From Pseudeuparius sepicola (taxonomy: Eukaryota > Arthropoda > Insecta > Coleoptera > Anthribidae): 64,000 nt of DNA. Shown in pieces: positions 47,283 through 58,740 of the stretch (the stretch's first letter is position 1; each line of letters opens with the position of its first letter). The DNA is taken from contig OY987303.1 of assembly GCA_963920635.1 (NCBI GenBank), positions 55,799,223 to 55,863,222 on the forward strand. Reading direction: 5' to 3'. The notes under the pieces were generated by a model. That model made no database searches, was not told the origin of the DNA, and saw only the letters and a list, made by a program, of their open reading frames with translations. The position numbers and the translations under genes were made by a program.

Positions 47283-48300
47283 AAGCCTTCAATTCGGCGG
47301 AAAGACTCTCGTCAAATGCTGGACTTCAGGGCTGTGGTAAATAAATAACTATGTTTTTATTAAATACTAGTTATCGCCGTTCTAACCTGGTTTCTAACCT
47401 CTGCAATTTCGGGGTATATATTCGATATTACCGTGGGTGGTAGACCCGAACCGAACCGATAGCCATAATTTAGTTTTCCTGGAGATAAAACATGTCTCAT
47501 TTGCATTTAACAGAAAACGCATTTTAAACATTACACCGTGAGAATTATAATTGGGGGTTTTATGACACGGGACAGCCGATAATTGGTAGGTATAATATTC
47601 GCCGATTTATACTGATTTCGCGCCCGGATTTTGAAATGGGTATACAGTTTGTCTCGGTTTTGTAGGTCCCCAATATGTATTTTCGACAATAGACAGAGTT
47701 AGAACACTAAAAAAAAACTCGTAATATTTCAGTTACTACCGCACAAAATTATTGTCAACTATACAGTGTGTTTCACTTCAAGTTGAGACAATTATTTTTT
47801 TTACGGGTTGACAGATTTTCAAAAAAAAAATTCTACATCTACTACGATGAAAATTAGGCCCCTAAAAACTGCAAAAGTGCATTAGGCATTTTTTAGGAAA
47901 AATGAATAACACACAGTCATATTGACCATACCCGAAAACCCCACATACAAAGTTTCACGGTCACAAAATAGCTTCAAACATAGCAAAAATACGGTTTTTC
48001 GGAATACCTTGTACAAATACCGAGAGATATTTTAAAATTATTTCTTTGAAGTTTGATTAGGGCTCACATAAGCCATCAATTTCCACGATTTCATGGCTTT
48101 TTTATTTGACACTGCACTGTCTAACGCTAACACACTAACACTTTAATATTTGTATTTTATATGTAAAGTATAGTCTTCTGTTATTCTCGGAAATTATAAT
48201 GCTCTAAATAGTTTGTTTTCCTTATTTTCTCTGGAATTTCTTGGCAACAAACTTCCAGCATGCTGTTAAATATTTCATTTTGCACTGTTTCAGATGTATG
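47283..48300. other. Intergenic, one lone element end
   Basis: An isolated TACAGTGTGTTTCACTTCAA at about 47761 looks like one TIR without a partner. Nothing else recognised. Confidence 0.45.
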
Positions 48301-49585
48301 TACAGGGTGGCTCATTATAAATTGACACCCCCCCCCCTTAACTTGTTACTTTTTGAGGTTAGAAAAAAGTCTTTTATAACGGTTTTAGATACTAATACTA
48401 CGATTTTTGTGACGCTATTGGACCTTATACAGTGTGTTTTAGAAAGCCGTGGCACGCATAATTTATGTTTTTTTTTTAAATTGAAAATCTTGTATTATTT
48501 AATTCTACGCATCTTTCTGATTCCAAGGAAGTAGGTATATATGTTATAATATGTTCGCTTTACCCGTTCGTTCAGAACTGAGCCTTTTTTGTGAGGGATT
48601 ACTCCTTGGGTCATAGGTTGCCATGGAAGACAAATGCCAAATTATAGTAATAACTATTGACAGTTTGCGAGTATATTCACGCCTTGGAAAACAAAACGTG
48701 TTATTTTAAGATTTCAGAGAAAAACAAAGAAGGGGAATTGAGAGAAATCAGAAATTTTAAATAGTAACATAGTCAATAAACTTCATCAGATTTATTGTTT
48801 GAAATTTAATTTTTATTCAAAACGACCATCACATTTAGAAAAAGGATATACGACGTATTACAAAAATGCTCCACGTGGCCTCCATCTTGCTCAATGCATT
48901 TATCGCTATTTGCTACTAACTTTCTGTTTATCGAGTCAATGATAAAATTGCTGTGTTCAGAATTTAATATGTGGATTTCTTCCCGAATTCTACCTTCCAG
49001 TGTTTCTACATTTCCCGGTTTGTCAAAATAAATTTTGTTTTTTAAATGACCCCACAAATAATATATAAATATATATCCCTTTTCTAAATATTATTGTAGT
49101 TTTCAATAAAAATTAAAGTTCAAACAATAAATCTGAAGAAGTTTATTAACTATGTTACTTTTTAAAATTTCTCATTTCTCTCAATTTCCCTTCTTAATTT
49201 TTCCCTGAAATCTTAAAATAGCCCATTTTGTTTTCCAAAGCGCGAAATAAACTGTCAATAATTATTATTTGGCATTTGGCATTTGTCTTCCATGGCAACC
49301 TATGACCCAAGGAGTTATCCCTCACAAAAAGGCTTAGTTCTGAACGAACGGTTGGGAGAACATATAATTACTTCGTTTGAATCAGAAAAATGAGTAGAGT
49401 TCAATAATAACTAAAAAAAAAAAGTTTTCCATTAAAAAAACAGAAGTTATATCTGCCACGGCTTTGTGGCAGATATAACCTACTGTACAAGGTCCAATAG
49501 CGTCACAAATAACTTTGTATTAGTATCTAAAACTTTTGAAAAAAACTTTTTTCTAACCTCAAAAAACTGTCAATTTATACCTTAC
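48301..49585 (-). mobile_element. Long-TIR mariner-type element 2, right tip lost
   Basis: The left end TACAGGGTGGCTCATTATAA opens an arm of about 480 bp that returns inverted at about 49110-49585 (GACGCTATTGGACCTT, GAACGAACGG, GGTTGCCATGGAAGACAAAT, TTTATTGTTTGAA). The right arm stops before the terminal TGAGCCACCCTGTA. The loop holds a transposase C-terminus on the minus strand. This is the same architecture as 38298-39791 with unrelated arm sequence. Confidence 0.85.
48806..49057 (-). pseudogene. Mariner-superfamily transposase C-terminal fragment
   Basis: An 83-residue minus-strand frame contains WGHLKNKIYFDKPGNVETLE, GRIREEIHILNSE and KCIEQDGGHVEHF. These match the C-terminal end after the third catalytic Asp (WGHLKxKVY ... 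RRVxxCIEQxGGHFEHL) in the insect family also seen at 24763 and 38930. This stretch is still open in frame; everything upstream is gone. Confidence 0.8.
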
Positions 49586-49898
49586 CTTTGAGTATGGTAG
49601 AACTTTTTAAATGTTCTTTCATATTAGAATCTAACTAAGATCAGTGACTATAGAAAGCTATAGTCACTGCTAAGATCCATTAGTTCCAGAAAAATACCAA
49701 AATATGACGTTGAGAGTCTTCTTTTTCGTCGTGCCCAGGTAACGCTAGTTCTAGTTTTCCACAACATTTTATGCAGTTTAATATATTTTAAAATAAACAT
49801 ATATTTTTACCCACGGCTTCGTTATGTTTAGTAATGTTTTGCCGGTACTCGGAATTTAACTAAGCGGCAATAGGTAGGTACTAACCAACTTTTTCATA

Positions 49899-50946
49899 TA
49901 CAGGGAATATGTGGACAATCTCTCGGATTTATACAGGGGACGTTAAAATATCATGACAAGTTTTTATTAAAAAAAATCCCAGAGGGACCCCCTACGGAGA
50001 TACAGGGTGTTGAAATTATTTTTTTGCATTTGAATTATGGCTATATCTCCCAAAATAACCATGCTACTGAACTGAAACTTGGCAATGTTGTGTTTTTGGG
50101 GATGGAGAATAAGTTGAGGGCATCAATTTTTACGTATCTCACAGAGGGCGCCACTTGCACTATTTTTGGATCGTGTTATTGCTGGTAACTTTTTTGAGGT
50201 TATCTTTTTGGTCTTGCAAGTCCATCAGTTTGTGCATCTTTCATTTTGCAACAAAAGTGGACTCGAAACATAAAACTTTTTCCTACCGCTTTCAAATGTT
50301 ACAGATCAACTGTACAATCAAAATTAAGAAGAAAATACCAAATGGACATTGAACAAAACACCATTGCTTTTCTTGAAATAGGATGTTCAAATTCTGTCAA
50401 ATTCAATCTTTTCCATTTTGAAAGTTAATAATTTTTGGTACATTGTTCATAAGGATTTAAATTTTATTTAAATTCTACAGTCGATCTGTAACGTTTGAAA
50501 GCGGTAGGTAAAGATTTTATGTTTCTAATGTTGAAGTTACAGGTGTTTTGAGGCACGTTTAACTAATTTCAACGCAAAAGGTTGATTTTATCGTTATGAA
50601 ACAAGAGTACACTTTTGTTGCAAAATGAAAAGGTGCACTAAAATGATGGACCTGCAAGACCAAAAACATAACCTCAAAAATGCGATCAAAAACAATACAA
50701 GTGTGAGATACGTAAAAATTGATACCTTCGGCTTATTCTCCATCCCCCAAAACACAACAATGCCAAATTTTAGTTCAGTGGCTTGATTATTTTGGGAGAT
50801 ATAGCCATAGTTTAATAAAAAAAAAACTATAATACCCTGTATCTAGGGGACCCTCTGGGAATTTTTTTTATAGGAACTTGTCATGTTATTTTAATGTCCC
50901 CTGTATAAATCCGGGAGGTTGCCCACATATTCTGGGACACCCTGAA
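49899..50946. mobile_element. Foldback element ending TACAGGGAATATGTGG
   Basis: Left TACAGGGAATATGTGGACAA is inverted at the right (GCCCACATATTCTGGGACAC then CCTGAA). Identity continues inward through GGATTTATACAGGGGACGTT, TACAGGGTGTTGAAATT-type, ATGGCTATATCTCCCAAAAT, GGAGAATAAG and CTTTCAAATGTTACAGATC to near 50450, so almost the whole 1.05 kb is palindromic. No recognised coding; the open frames at 50155-50428 mirror the other arm. Confidence 0.85.
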
Positions 50947-50955
50947 TATGTTTTT

Positions 50956-51261
50956 TTATCTAGCCCGTGGCACTCCTTCTTTATAAAACAGTAAACAGGG
51001 AAAACAAAATAGTGCATTTAGTTTGTCGCCTCCGCATATCCACTTGTTATTTTTGTATATATTTCTAGAAAATTGTCGCGTAAAATTGCCAGCATTTTTA
51101 TCTGGTCGAGATAATTGTAAATCTGGAGTTGGCCTCCCAAACAGTTTTATTTCCACTTTTTCGGTCAAAGAAAGACTTAAAAAATTATCTTTAAAATTGT
51201 TCTGCACGCTATTGGTGACTGTATATATGTGAGACTTTATTAGGTATAGCTGGACCGACAC
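50956..51261 (-). pseudogene. hAT transposase TTF-type zinc-finger fragment 2
   Basis: A 101-residue minus-strand frame without an ATG at its start reads LSLTEKVEIKLFGRPTPDLQ, NFTRQFSRNIYKNNKWICGG and LNALFCFPCLLFYKEG. This is the segment from just before the TTF zinc finger through the finger of a ZMYM1-like hAT transposase. The frame ends where the foldback at 49899-50946 begins, so the element was cut there. Confidence 0.8.
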
Positions 51262-51995
51262 TATATTAAAGACCCGAACATGACGTCATATTTCATTGTT
51301 GTTTACGGACTGGGGTGGCGCCACTCGACGAAAAAAATGGCGACTTACTATAGGTTATAGAGGGGGTATTCTGTGGTTATTGGTATGTCAGTTACTGACG
51401 TTTAAAATGTCCCAAATTTTAAATATCCAGCTTTATTACGATTTGCCTTCTTTTTACGGTAAAGAATTGTCTTTGTGTCCAGTATTTAGCAGTTTTATCC
51501 TATTAACACAGCTTTTATAGGTAGATTTGTTTGTCATAACGTGACATTTCCATGCACATGAAGAAAATGGTATGCACACTGCACAGACCATTAGGTGAAT
51601 TGCAGGGGAATAAACACTATTTTGGAATTATGGGATGATCTGATCAACCAGCTGAAGAAGCGAAAATTCTAGATATTATTTTGGAAGAGTATTTTGTAAC
51701 GTATGCAAGAATGAAAATAGAAAATTTTGTTTATAGCTCCAAAGCGAATACCAATAGTCCTCCATACAAAGAAGAAACTGAAAAATCTAATGCGTTTTAT
51801 GCTCACTTTCACTACCACCAAATACTCTTGCTTGCTTTTTAGACTCGCTTTTCTTAAGAAAATGTATGGAAATATGCCATGTGAACTAGTCAAATTAGAG
51901 GGACATAAACAAATATTTTATTTTATTTTGGATATTGAATTCCTTTTAACAGGCACATTTGCATGTTTTTATGTTATAAAAGATTCTGCAACAAT
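51249..51995. repeat. Unidentified 0.75-kb dispersed repeat, copy 1
   Basis: About 90-95 percent identical to 62966-63738 from GCTGGACCGACACTATATTA onward, with matching GGGGTGGCGCCACTCGACG, TTTCCATGCACATGAAG and TATGGAAATATGCC. Some frames keep similar peptides in both copies (PPYKEETEKSNAFYA, SCLLFRLAFLK-MYGNMPCEL), which suggests decayed coding sequence of an unknown element. No family recognised. Confidence 0.75.
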
Positions 51996-52690
51996 CACTT
52001 CTGTGTCGTATATATAGGAATTAATTTCGAGTGGTGGAGGGACAATTTGTGTGTCTGTTTTTTTAAACAAGGGCATTTAAAATAACTCTAAAAATGCGCC
52101 GCAGGCGAAATTTTTTAAAAATTTGAAGAAAAATTACATAGAATTAGTCTTAGGAAATCCCAATATCTTCAAATTTACAAGATGGAGTGAATATTTTCAA
52201 ATTCCGAAATGGGTTCGGTCCCGCCCTTCTAAATACGTTACTGATTGGATCACCCTGTACCACCCTTGAGGTGCCACACCCAAAAACGTTAATTTTAAGG
52301 CTTCAAAAAATTATGTATAGGTCTATCTACTGGTAATTTTGAATCATCTTTAATTCATTTAAGAAAAAACATTATAAAAAAGTAGAGGTTTCCGAGTAGA
52401 AACCAGAGAAAAAATGTTGGGAATGTCTGCTATTTTGTGATGCAAGATTGTTTACATAGTACATATTTATAACGAAACAACAATACACTGGATGAATAAC
52501 AAAATAAAAGTCTGGAGTTTGGCACAGCAAAAGTACATTCTCCGACGCCCGTCTCGTCTCTCTTTCTCTCGGCAGCAGGCACGGTGTGTTCACTCTCTCT
52601 TGCGCGTTTAAATTTCAGTCGGATTTTGTGGGGGCACAAGGCGCAAGATTCCGCAAGAGGAAGCGATTCGTCGAAACTGGTGAATTTAAA
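51996..52690. other. Intergenic, nothing recognised
   Basis: Unassigned sequence. A short stretch at about 52500-52620 has CTCTCT-type runs. No supported coding frame. Confidence 0.4.
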
Positions 52691-52862
52691 AAGGCGCGTG
52701 CGATGTTCGCCGTGTTGCGTAACGTTGCGTTGTCAGAATGTTAGATCTATTCTGTTTACGAGAAGCATATCTTCGCACATCCTTTACATTTTAGGGAGGG
52801 CTAATAGAAATGTAGGGGGGGCTAAGCTCCCCCTAGCCCCCCCCTAGTTACGTCTATGACGT
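52691..52862. mobile_element. One end of a hAT-like element
   Basis: AGCTCCCCCTAGCCCCCCCC then TAGTTACGTCTATGACGTAA resembles the closing end of G-run hAT elements such as those at 59813 and 61848 (C-run followed by a conserved terminal word). No partner left end is found within the window. Confidence 0.4.
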
Positions 52863-52984
52863 AACGTCAAATTTACAACCCAGTAAACTGGTTGATGTAT
52901 TGAAGAATTTGTCTAGGACTTGACCCGCCGTGTCGTAACTCTGCAGGTGTGTGAAATCCCCAATGATACAAAACATCTTAACAT

Positions 52985-53530
52985 TTATAAACGTCGATTA
53001 TTATATACACCCGCATGCCCCCCACCCCAAACCCGTCGAAAACCCATCCGGATAATAGAAGAACCGCCGCGTATAACTGAGTTTCTCCTGCCGGCCCGTT
53101 CCGCCGACTGAATTAATTGAAAAATATTGACTGGGCGCCGGCAATCCATCTTCCCGCCCCCGCCCCCACCCCGAACGGCGCGCGGAAAAATGAAAAGACT
53201 TCCGCATATTCGGCGGCGTCGAACGGCGGGGCTAATGGGGAAAGTGCCGCGCCATGGAAATGCGGTTATTTTTAAGTCTATTCCCGGGGAAAATGTGTTT
53301 ACAGGATGCGCCCGATCATATTTCACGCGGCATCTGACGGCAGCCGCGACGAAAGTGCCGCCCTATTCAACGGCGCGGCGGCGGTTGACTTTCGTTGTAT
53401 GTACAGTCGCGGACAGTTGGTATCGAACGACCTGAAGAGGTTTCTCGTGGCTATCGTTACAGGGCGCGCGGAGACGGCAACAGCGCGCTGGAGTCTGCAG
53501 CCGGCCGGTCTGCTAAAAATAGAACCATAA
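52985..53530. other. GC- and CpG-rich island
   Basis: About 550 bases strikingly richer in G, C and CpG than the surrounding DNA (for example GGCGGCGTCGAACGGCGGGG at about 53210). Long open frames occur on both strands, as expected from GC-rich sequence, and none has a recognised motif. It ends in an 89-bp block (53400-53488) that recurs inverted at 58741-58829. Possible explanations are a CpG-rich promoter, an exon of an unrecognised gene, or a transposon piece. Confidence 0.6.
53400..53488. repeat. 89-bp GC-rich block, copy 1 (inverted partner at 58741)
   Basis: TGTACAGTCGCGGACAGTTG at its start and GGAGACGGCAACAGCGCGC at its end; identical base for base, inverted, to 58741-58829. One frame reads YSRGQLVSNDLKRFLVAIV, then TGRAETATAR. 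Confidence 0.9.
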
Positions 53531-53873
53531 AATGCAAATTACAGCCTCCAGCCTCTCACAGCAAAGGAACAAAATTCGAGGAAAATGCAACTTTGTGCTG
53601 GTAATAATTCCAACCCCAGTGTTGGTATTTAATATTTCGTACTATTTTATCATGTTACTATACCGTCTAGTATTTATGATAATGAAATAAAAAAATAATA
53701 AATATCAAGGCTGAGATTAGAATCAACACCACAATAAAAGTTGCTTTTTCTCGAGTTTCCTTCCTTTGCTGCCAGCACCCTGTATTAATTAGGAATATGA
53801 AATTAGGTAAATCCATAGTCAATTTGAGCCACAATAGAATTCCGAAGAATTTCTCAAAAACAATAATTTAATA
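53531..53873. other. Spacer, nothing recognised
   Basis: AT-rich spacer; a lone CAGCACCCTGTATTAATT near 53773 resembles a single element end. Confidence 0.4.
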
Positions 53874-54670
53874 TACAGGGTGTCTACTTTTAAACATATG
53901 CAAATTAATAAAATCTTTATTTTTGGAGATAATCCCTGAACATTCTTTGTGTGAAAGGCCTTCAAAAATCGCTTCTTTTAGCCTTCCTATCATTTTCAAA
54001 AGGCAAATCCAGGTCCGGCTACGATTTTTGAGTGTTTTTTTATTTAAAATCTACCAATACAGCGTTAATCAGGATCCCCCTAAAACCCCTTTATATACCA
54101 AATTTGAACAAAGAATTTAGAGAGAGATCTATTCTACAGGATGTCAAGGTTCAGCAAAATAGGAAATTTACAGGCATTTGGCGAGTCAAGTGTGCCATGG
54201 AATCCCGTCAAAATAGTTTAATTGTCAACAGAACCACTCAAAGTGTTGGTGTGCAAAGATTCAATACAGGGTATTTTTCTCTGCCCCATCTGAAAATGCT
54301 GAATTTTTATGACTTGACTCGCCAGAGATGCCTGAAGAGGTTTCTTTAAATTTCCTATTTTGCTCAATTTTGACATCCTGTAGAATAGAACTCTCTCTAT
54401 ATTTTTTGTTCAAATTTGGTATATAAAGGGTTTTCGACTGTCCTGATTGACGCTGTGGTGTCAGATTTTAAATAAAAAAATGGCTAAATGGTTTTTGTGA
54501 AAATCGGGGGAATAAAAAAATCGTAGCCGGCCCTGGATTTGCAATATGAAAATGGCAGGATTGCTAAAATAAGCGGCTTTTGAAGTCCTTTCGGACAAAA
54601 AACAGATCAAGCGATTATCTCAAAAATTAAAGATTTCAAGGATTTGTATAATATGTTTAAAAGTAGATAT
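53874..54670. mobile_element. Foldback element ending TACAGGGTGTCTACTTTTAA
   Basis: Left TACAGGGTGTCTACTTTTAA is inverted near the right end (TTTAAAAGTAGATATGGGG). Arms of about 350 bp share GGAGATAAT, GGTCCGGCTACGATTTTT-type, TATACCAAATTTGAACAA and ATTCTACAGGATGTCAA. The right tip is altered. About 0.8 kb, non-coding; frames at 53923-54349 lie in the arms. Confidence 0.8.
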
Positions 54671-54979
54671 GGGGGCTCTTAATATTAATTAGAAAATGTA
54701 TGGCACAAAATTAATGGATTATCGGATTACCTGAGTTGAAATATTTTAGCATAGATATTTATATCTTTTTAAATAGGTATTTATTAATTATACCTACCTG
54801 CACTTAATATAACTAAATTTAGGGGATTAACTTAATAATTGTAATATTGAATTGGATGTAGATTTTGAAAATATCGATTATACCTGCTCCTAGCCCTTTG
54901 TATAAATACTAAGGTGGGTGGGCTAAAATTATTTAGTCAGTAGTACCCTAATTCGAGAGAGTAACTAACAGTGTTCGTT

Positions 54980-55984
54980 ATGCCTCGTTTGAGTGAATCC
55001 GTCAAGCACCGTATCATCGCCAAACTAGAAAATGGTTGGGCTATTTCCCGACTGGCCGAAGAATTTGGTGTATCTAAAAGCACCATTTTCAATATAAAGA
55101 AGAAATATGACGAAACCGGAAGCGTGGAAAACATACATAGAGGAGGAAATGTGAAAATTACGTCTGACCAACAAGATGAGCAACTAGCTAATTTTTGCCT
55201 TGCAAATCCGTTTAAATCCGCCGTTGAAGCAGTATCTGCAACACAATTTCCAGCAAGTGTTAGAACTGCCCGAAGGAGATTAGATGCAGCCAATCTGAAA
55301 TCTCGCACGGCCAGCAACAAAATTCAGCTGACCGAGGCTAATAAGGAAGTCAGGTTGCAGATATGCCGAGAGTTTCAGCGTTTACCGCCACATTATTGGG
55401 AGAAGGTAATATTTAGCAACGAAAAGATCTTTCAAAGCCATTACAATGGCAAAGTGCGAGTATATAGACCTTCGGTGAGTTCAAGATATGACGAAAGATT
55501 TGTGTCACCCAGGAAAAGGAGTGGGCATTTTTCCGTCAACATATAGGCCTGGATAAGCTACCGTGGACCTGGCATTTGTTGGAGAATCGACGACCGCTTC
55601 ACAGCAGCTCGCTATTGCGAGATACTCGAAGGCGGATTGTTACCAACTGCAACGGAAATGTATCCCGATGGCTTCGTTTTCCAGCATGATAACGCTCCTG
55701 TGCATACAGCAAGAATAGTTCGCGAATGGTTCACCGAAAACAACGTAGAAAAGTTGCAATGGCCGGCGAAGAGTCCTGACTTGAATCCCATTGAGAATGT
55801 GTGGGGCAGAATGGCGCGGACAATGGAGAACTTCGTACCCGAAAATAGGGAGGCACTTTGGCAGAAGATTCAACAAACGTGGGATGAAGTCGTAACCCAT
55901 GATCTCTGCTGCCAACTCATAGATTCGATGAGCAGGAGAGTTCAGAAAGTCATCCTATCCCAAGGTGGGTATACTAAATATTAA
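54980..55984 (+). pseudogene. Tc1-like DD34E transposase, nearly full length
   Basis: Cut-and-paste transposase. From ATG 54980 to the stop at 55984 there are 334 codons, normal for Tc1. HTH 1 is LSESVKHRIIAKLENGWAIS with RLAEEFGVSKSTIFNIKKKY, followed by a basic linker and HTH 2 (ASVRTARRRLDAANL). The catalytic part has FSNEKIFQSHYNGKV (first Asp is Asn), FQHDNAPVHTARIV (second Asp) and SPDLNPIENVWG (Glu). Exactly 34 residues separate the second Asp from the Glu. One in-frame TAG at 55544-55546 falls where the family has Trp or Gly, before AWISYRGPG. The frame is otherwise unbroken, so inactivation is recent. TIRs could not be identified by eye. Confidence 0.9.
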
Positions 55985-56276
55985 TATACATATAATATAA
56001 TAATGGAAAATGCATTTGATTTCTTGCCTTTATTTAATTATGTTATAGTCATAAAGATTTTAATGGGTTTATAGTTTTTTCGGATTCTTCCTGTGTCGGT
56101 GGTTCTAATAAAACTTCGTAATCATTATATCCAGCTTGTGGAAGTCCTCAATCACCTGAAATTATTTTATTTTATCCAGGTAATCACATTGAGGTCCAGG
56201 GAGGTGTGTAAAGCTTGACACGTGTCCCTGCTGTGTGTCTTCTGATGTTATTGATAAAGGTATGCAATTTAAATAA
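55985..56276. other. 3' flank of the Tc1-like gene
   Basis: AT-rich; presumably contains the 3' part of the Tc1 element, but no TIR was found. Confidence 0.4.
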
Positions 56277-56820
56277 TAGAGAGTTATTCCAGAAATAAAT
56301 AACGTCGCGCTCTTTTTTGACGTTATTTTGACATTTGAGCATGCGCAGTCGTAGTTTGACATAAGGTCGTCCATAATAAGGTTATTTTCCTTTATTTTTG
56401 TTTATTGTGTATACCATAATATACGTTATTTTTACCTTATTTGTCACAATTCTTAAAATAAATTCTGATTTGTCAGAAAACGCTAGTGTTCTGTGAAAGT
56501 AGGACTTAACCTAAAATGTTCGTTGCTTGTTTGCGTTTGCACCTTGTTTGTTTTCATTAGTCTTTCACCTTGGTGTTCCGTGGTTATTTGGCTGTTTTCC
56601 CAGTTTTTTCCGGAGCAAAATTATAAAAGCACATAATATTCTAGTGAAAGTGTAGAAATACAAAACAATAAAGTAAACGTAAACAAGCCCTTAATTTGGA
56701 TACATAAATTACGACTTGCAATAACTATTGTCAGAATCATAAATAACGTATGAGAGTATTCAAATAAGGTCGTCTTAAATACTGCTTAATGCCAAAAACA
56801 GTTTCTGCAATAACTCTCTA
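56277..56820. mobile_element. MITE with TAGAGAGTTATTCCAGAAA ends
   Basis: Left TAGAGAGTTATTCCAGAAA and right TTTCTGCAATAACTCTCTA are inverted with one mismatch in 19. Further inverted similarity includes ATAACGTCG-type boxes and CAAATAAGGTCGTC against GACATAAGGTCGTC (direct). 544 bp, no recognised coding. Outer TA suggests a TA target. Confidence 0.75.
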
Positions 56821-57236
56821 TTAAGTTACAAGGGTAATTTTATGTCTGTGACCCCCTAATCTCATTTATCTGTTGAAGGGCATTTTATGAGAAACAATGG
56901 AGCATTGCAGCACCACGAAAACCAATTTATTAAAACTTCTGACCAATTTCTTCAAAAATAAGAAAAAATAAATAAAAGGGACACCCCTTTTATTTTATAA
57001 TCATTTATGTTTAGGACTACGAGACCTAACAACTAAATGTTGGAACAAATACTTATTTTGCAAAGAAAAGAATAATTTATGAAAATCCTTTTAATTAACT
57101 TTTTTAATTCTAGGGTTATTAGCTAAATATATTTTTAGTGTTACTACATATTTTTTTATTATAACATAAAAATACATTTTTGTTGCAACGCAAAATATTT
57201 ATTAACTTAATGTCTAAAACCGCTGACAACTATACT
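56821..57236. other. Spacer, nothing recognised
   Basis: AT-rich spacer between two MITEs; no signal seen. Confidence 0.4.
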
Positions 57237-57462
57237 TAGTGTATTTGGAAATGAAAGGAGGCCATAAATATTGATTGAGAAGGAAAATTCGACCATTTCA
57301 GTGGCGTGCTCTTTTGCTAAAAATCTGATGAGAATAAATACGCAAATTAATATTCGGGCGAGTTATGTAGTATTTTATGACGGACTCTCGAGCCTCTGAT
57401 AAAGAATTTGCATTTATATTTATAATAAGCCATAAACCTTCCTTTCATTTCCAAATACACTA
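57237..57462. mobile_element. 226-bp MITE with TAGTGTATTTGGAAATGAAA ends
   Basis: Left TAGTGTATTTGGAAATGAAA GGAGGCC... is inverted at the right as ...CCTTTCATTTCCAAATACACTA; the TIR is at least 24 bp with the following GCC(C)ATAAA also inverted. The terminal TA fits a TA target. Small, compact, no coding. Confidence 0.85.
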
Positions 57463-57747
57463 TGTATATACAGTATGTCCACAGAAGAGGTGTTGAATAG
57501 GAACACTTTCTTATCTTTAATTTTACCGCAAAAAGTTACTCTTGATAAAAACTTTGCTAACATTTCTTATGTGGAAATAAGTTGCTAGGAAAAGTTGTTC
57601 AAAAGTAAAGGATACTCCATACTACCAATTTTAGAAACAATTGGCACACTTTGATTTATTTGAAAAACATTTTTCGCTTTGGCCCTATCACTGCATTAAA
57701 TATATTTTTTTTATGTAAGTAAGCTTATATAAGCATAATAAATATGG
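57463..57747. other. Spacer with one lone element end
   Basis: TACAGTATGTCCACAGAAG at 57470 resembles a single TIR; nothing else recognised. Confidence 0.4.
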
Positions 57748-58193
57748 CAATTTTAGACGGCTAGGTGATGTTAAAAAATAAATCGGCATCCATAACCAAC
57801 TTTTCACGCAATACAAAAAAAAAACTCAAGTCGACAAAAATGTGAAAACAAAACTATCAATTTATTTAATTTTTTTTTGATCAAACAAGATCTTTAATAT
57901 GAGAAAATTTGTCTTTAATTTGAATAACTGTTGATGTTTTTAATTGCTATTTCGACTTCACACTTTAAACAAATTAGCGGGAAAACTAGTACAAATTGTA
58001 TGAAAATTTTCTTTTGTCAATGTTCTTGCGTGATCTAATTGCCGCTAATCTCCAATTAAAATTTTCCCTCGACTTTCAAAATAAATTGATTGTTTTCAGA
58101 TTCTTGTTGATTTAAGTTTTTTTTGGTATTGCGCGAAAAGTTGGCCATGGATACCGACTTCTTTTTTTAACATTAACCAACTATCTAAAATTT
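57748..58193. repeat. Foldback with a third half-copy nearby
   Basis: CAATTTTAGACGGCT, AACATTAA-type, GGCATCCATAACCAACTTTT and CGCAATACCAAAA at the left return inverted at 58120-58193 (TTTGGTATTGCGCGAAAAGT, GGCCATGGATACCGACTTC). A third, direct half-copy of the right arm follows at about 58455-58550 (TATTGCGCGACAAGTTGACC). No coding. Confidence 0.7.
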
Positions 58194-58740
58194 ACACGTT
58201 TTTGTTTCTTAAGATTTTTCAGTAGGGAGCCAAATAACTACTTTAATAAACTAAAACAATGGCCTTTAATAACTAAAACAATGGCCTCAACAGAGCCGAA
58301 GAGCCTGTGTAATTTTCAGAAACTATCTGAGCACCCAGTTGCATAAAGCTTCTCAGTGCCATCAATTTTCAATATAAAAGTTTTCTTCGGTATCTTAAAA
58401 TAAATAGGTATGTTACGGCTATTTAATAATTTTGCTCAATTGGAGGTTTTTTTATATTGCGCGACAAGTTGACCATGGATGTTGATTACTTTTTCAGGGC
58501 CACTTAGCTGTCCAAAATTGTCACCTTTTTGTTTCTCATGTTTTTTTTGTAGGGCGCAAAATAAGCGAGGAAATCGCGGTGGTAGTTTAAAAAATCATAC
58601 TGTATACTTGTGAACTGTTTTAATAAATAGTTTAATACTGATTCCTTAATTTTTTTTAACCCTTTCGGTGACATCGGCTTAATCGCTTGCAAAGAATTCT
58701 CGGAACAAGACACCCGTTCGAACCATCCGATGCCGAAGGC

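Noticed and set aside
52985..53604. Protein-coding gene in the GC-rich island
   Set aside because: Long frames exist on both strands at once, as expected for GC-rich DNA. No motif, no clear splice structure.
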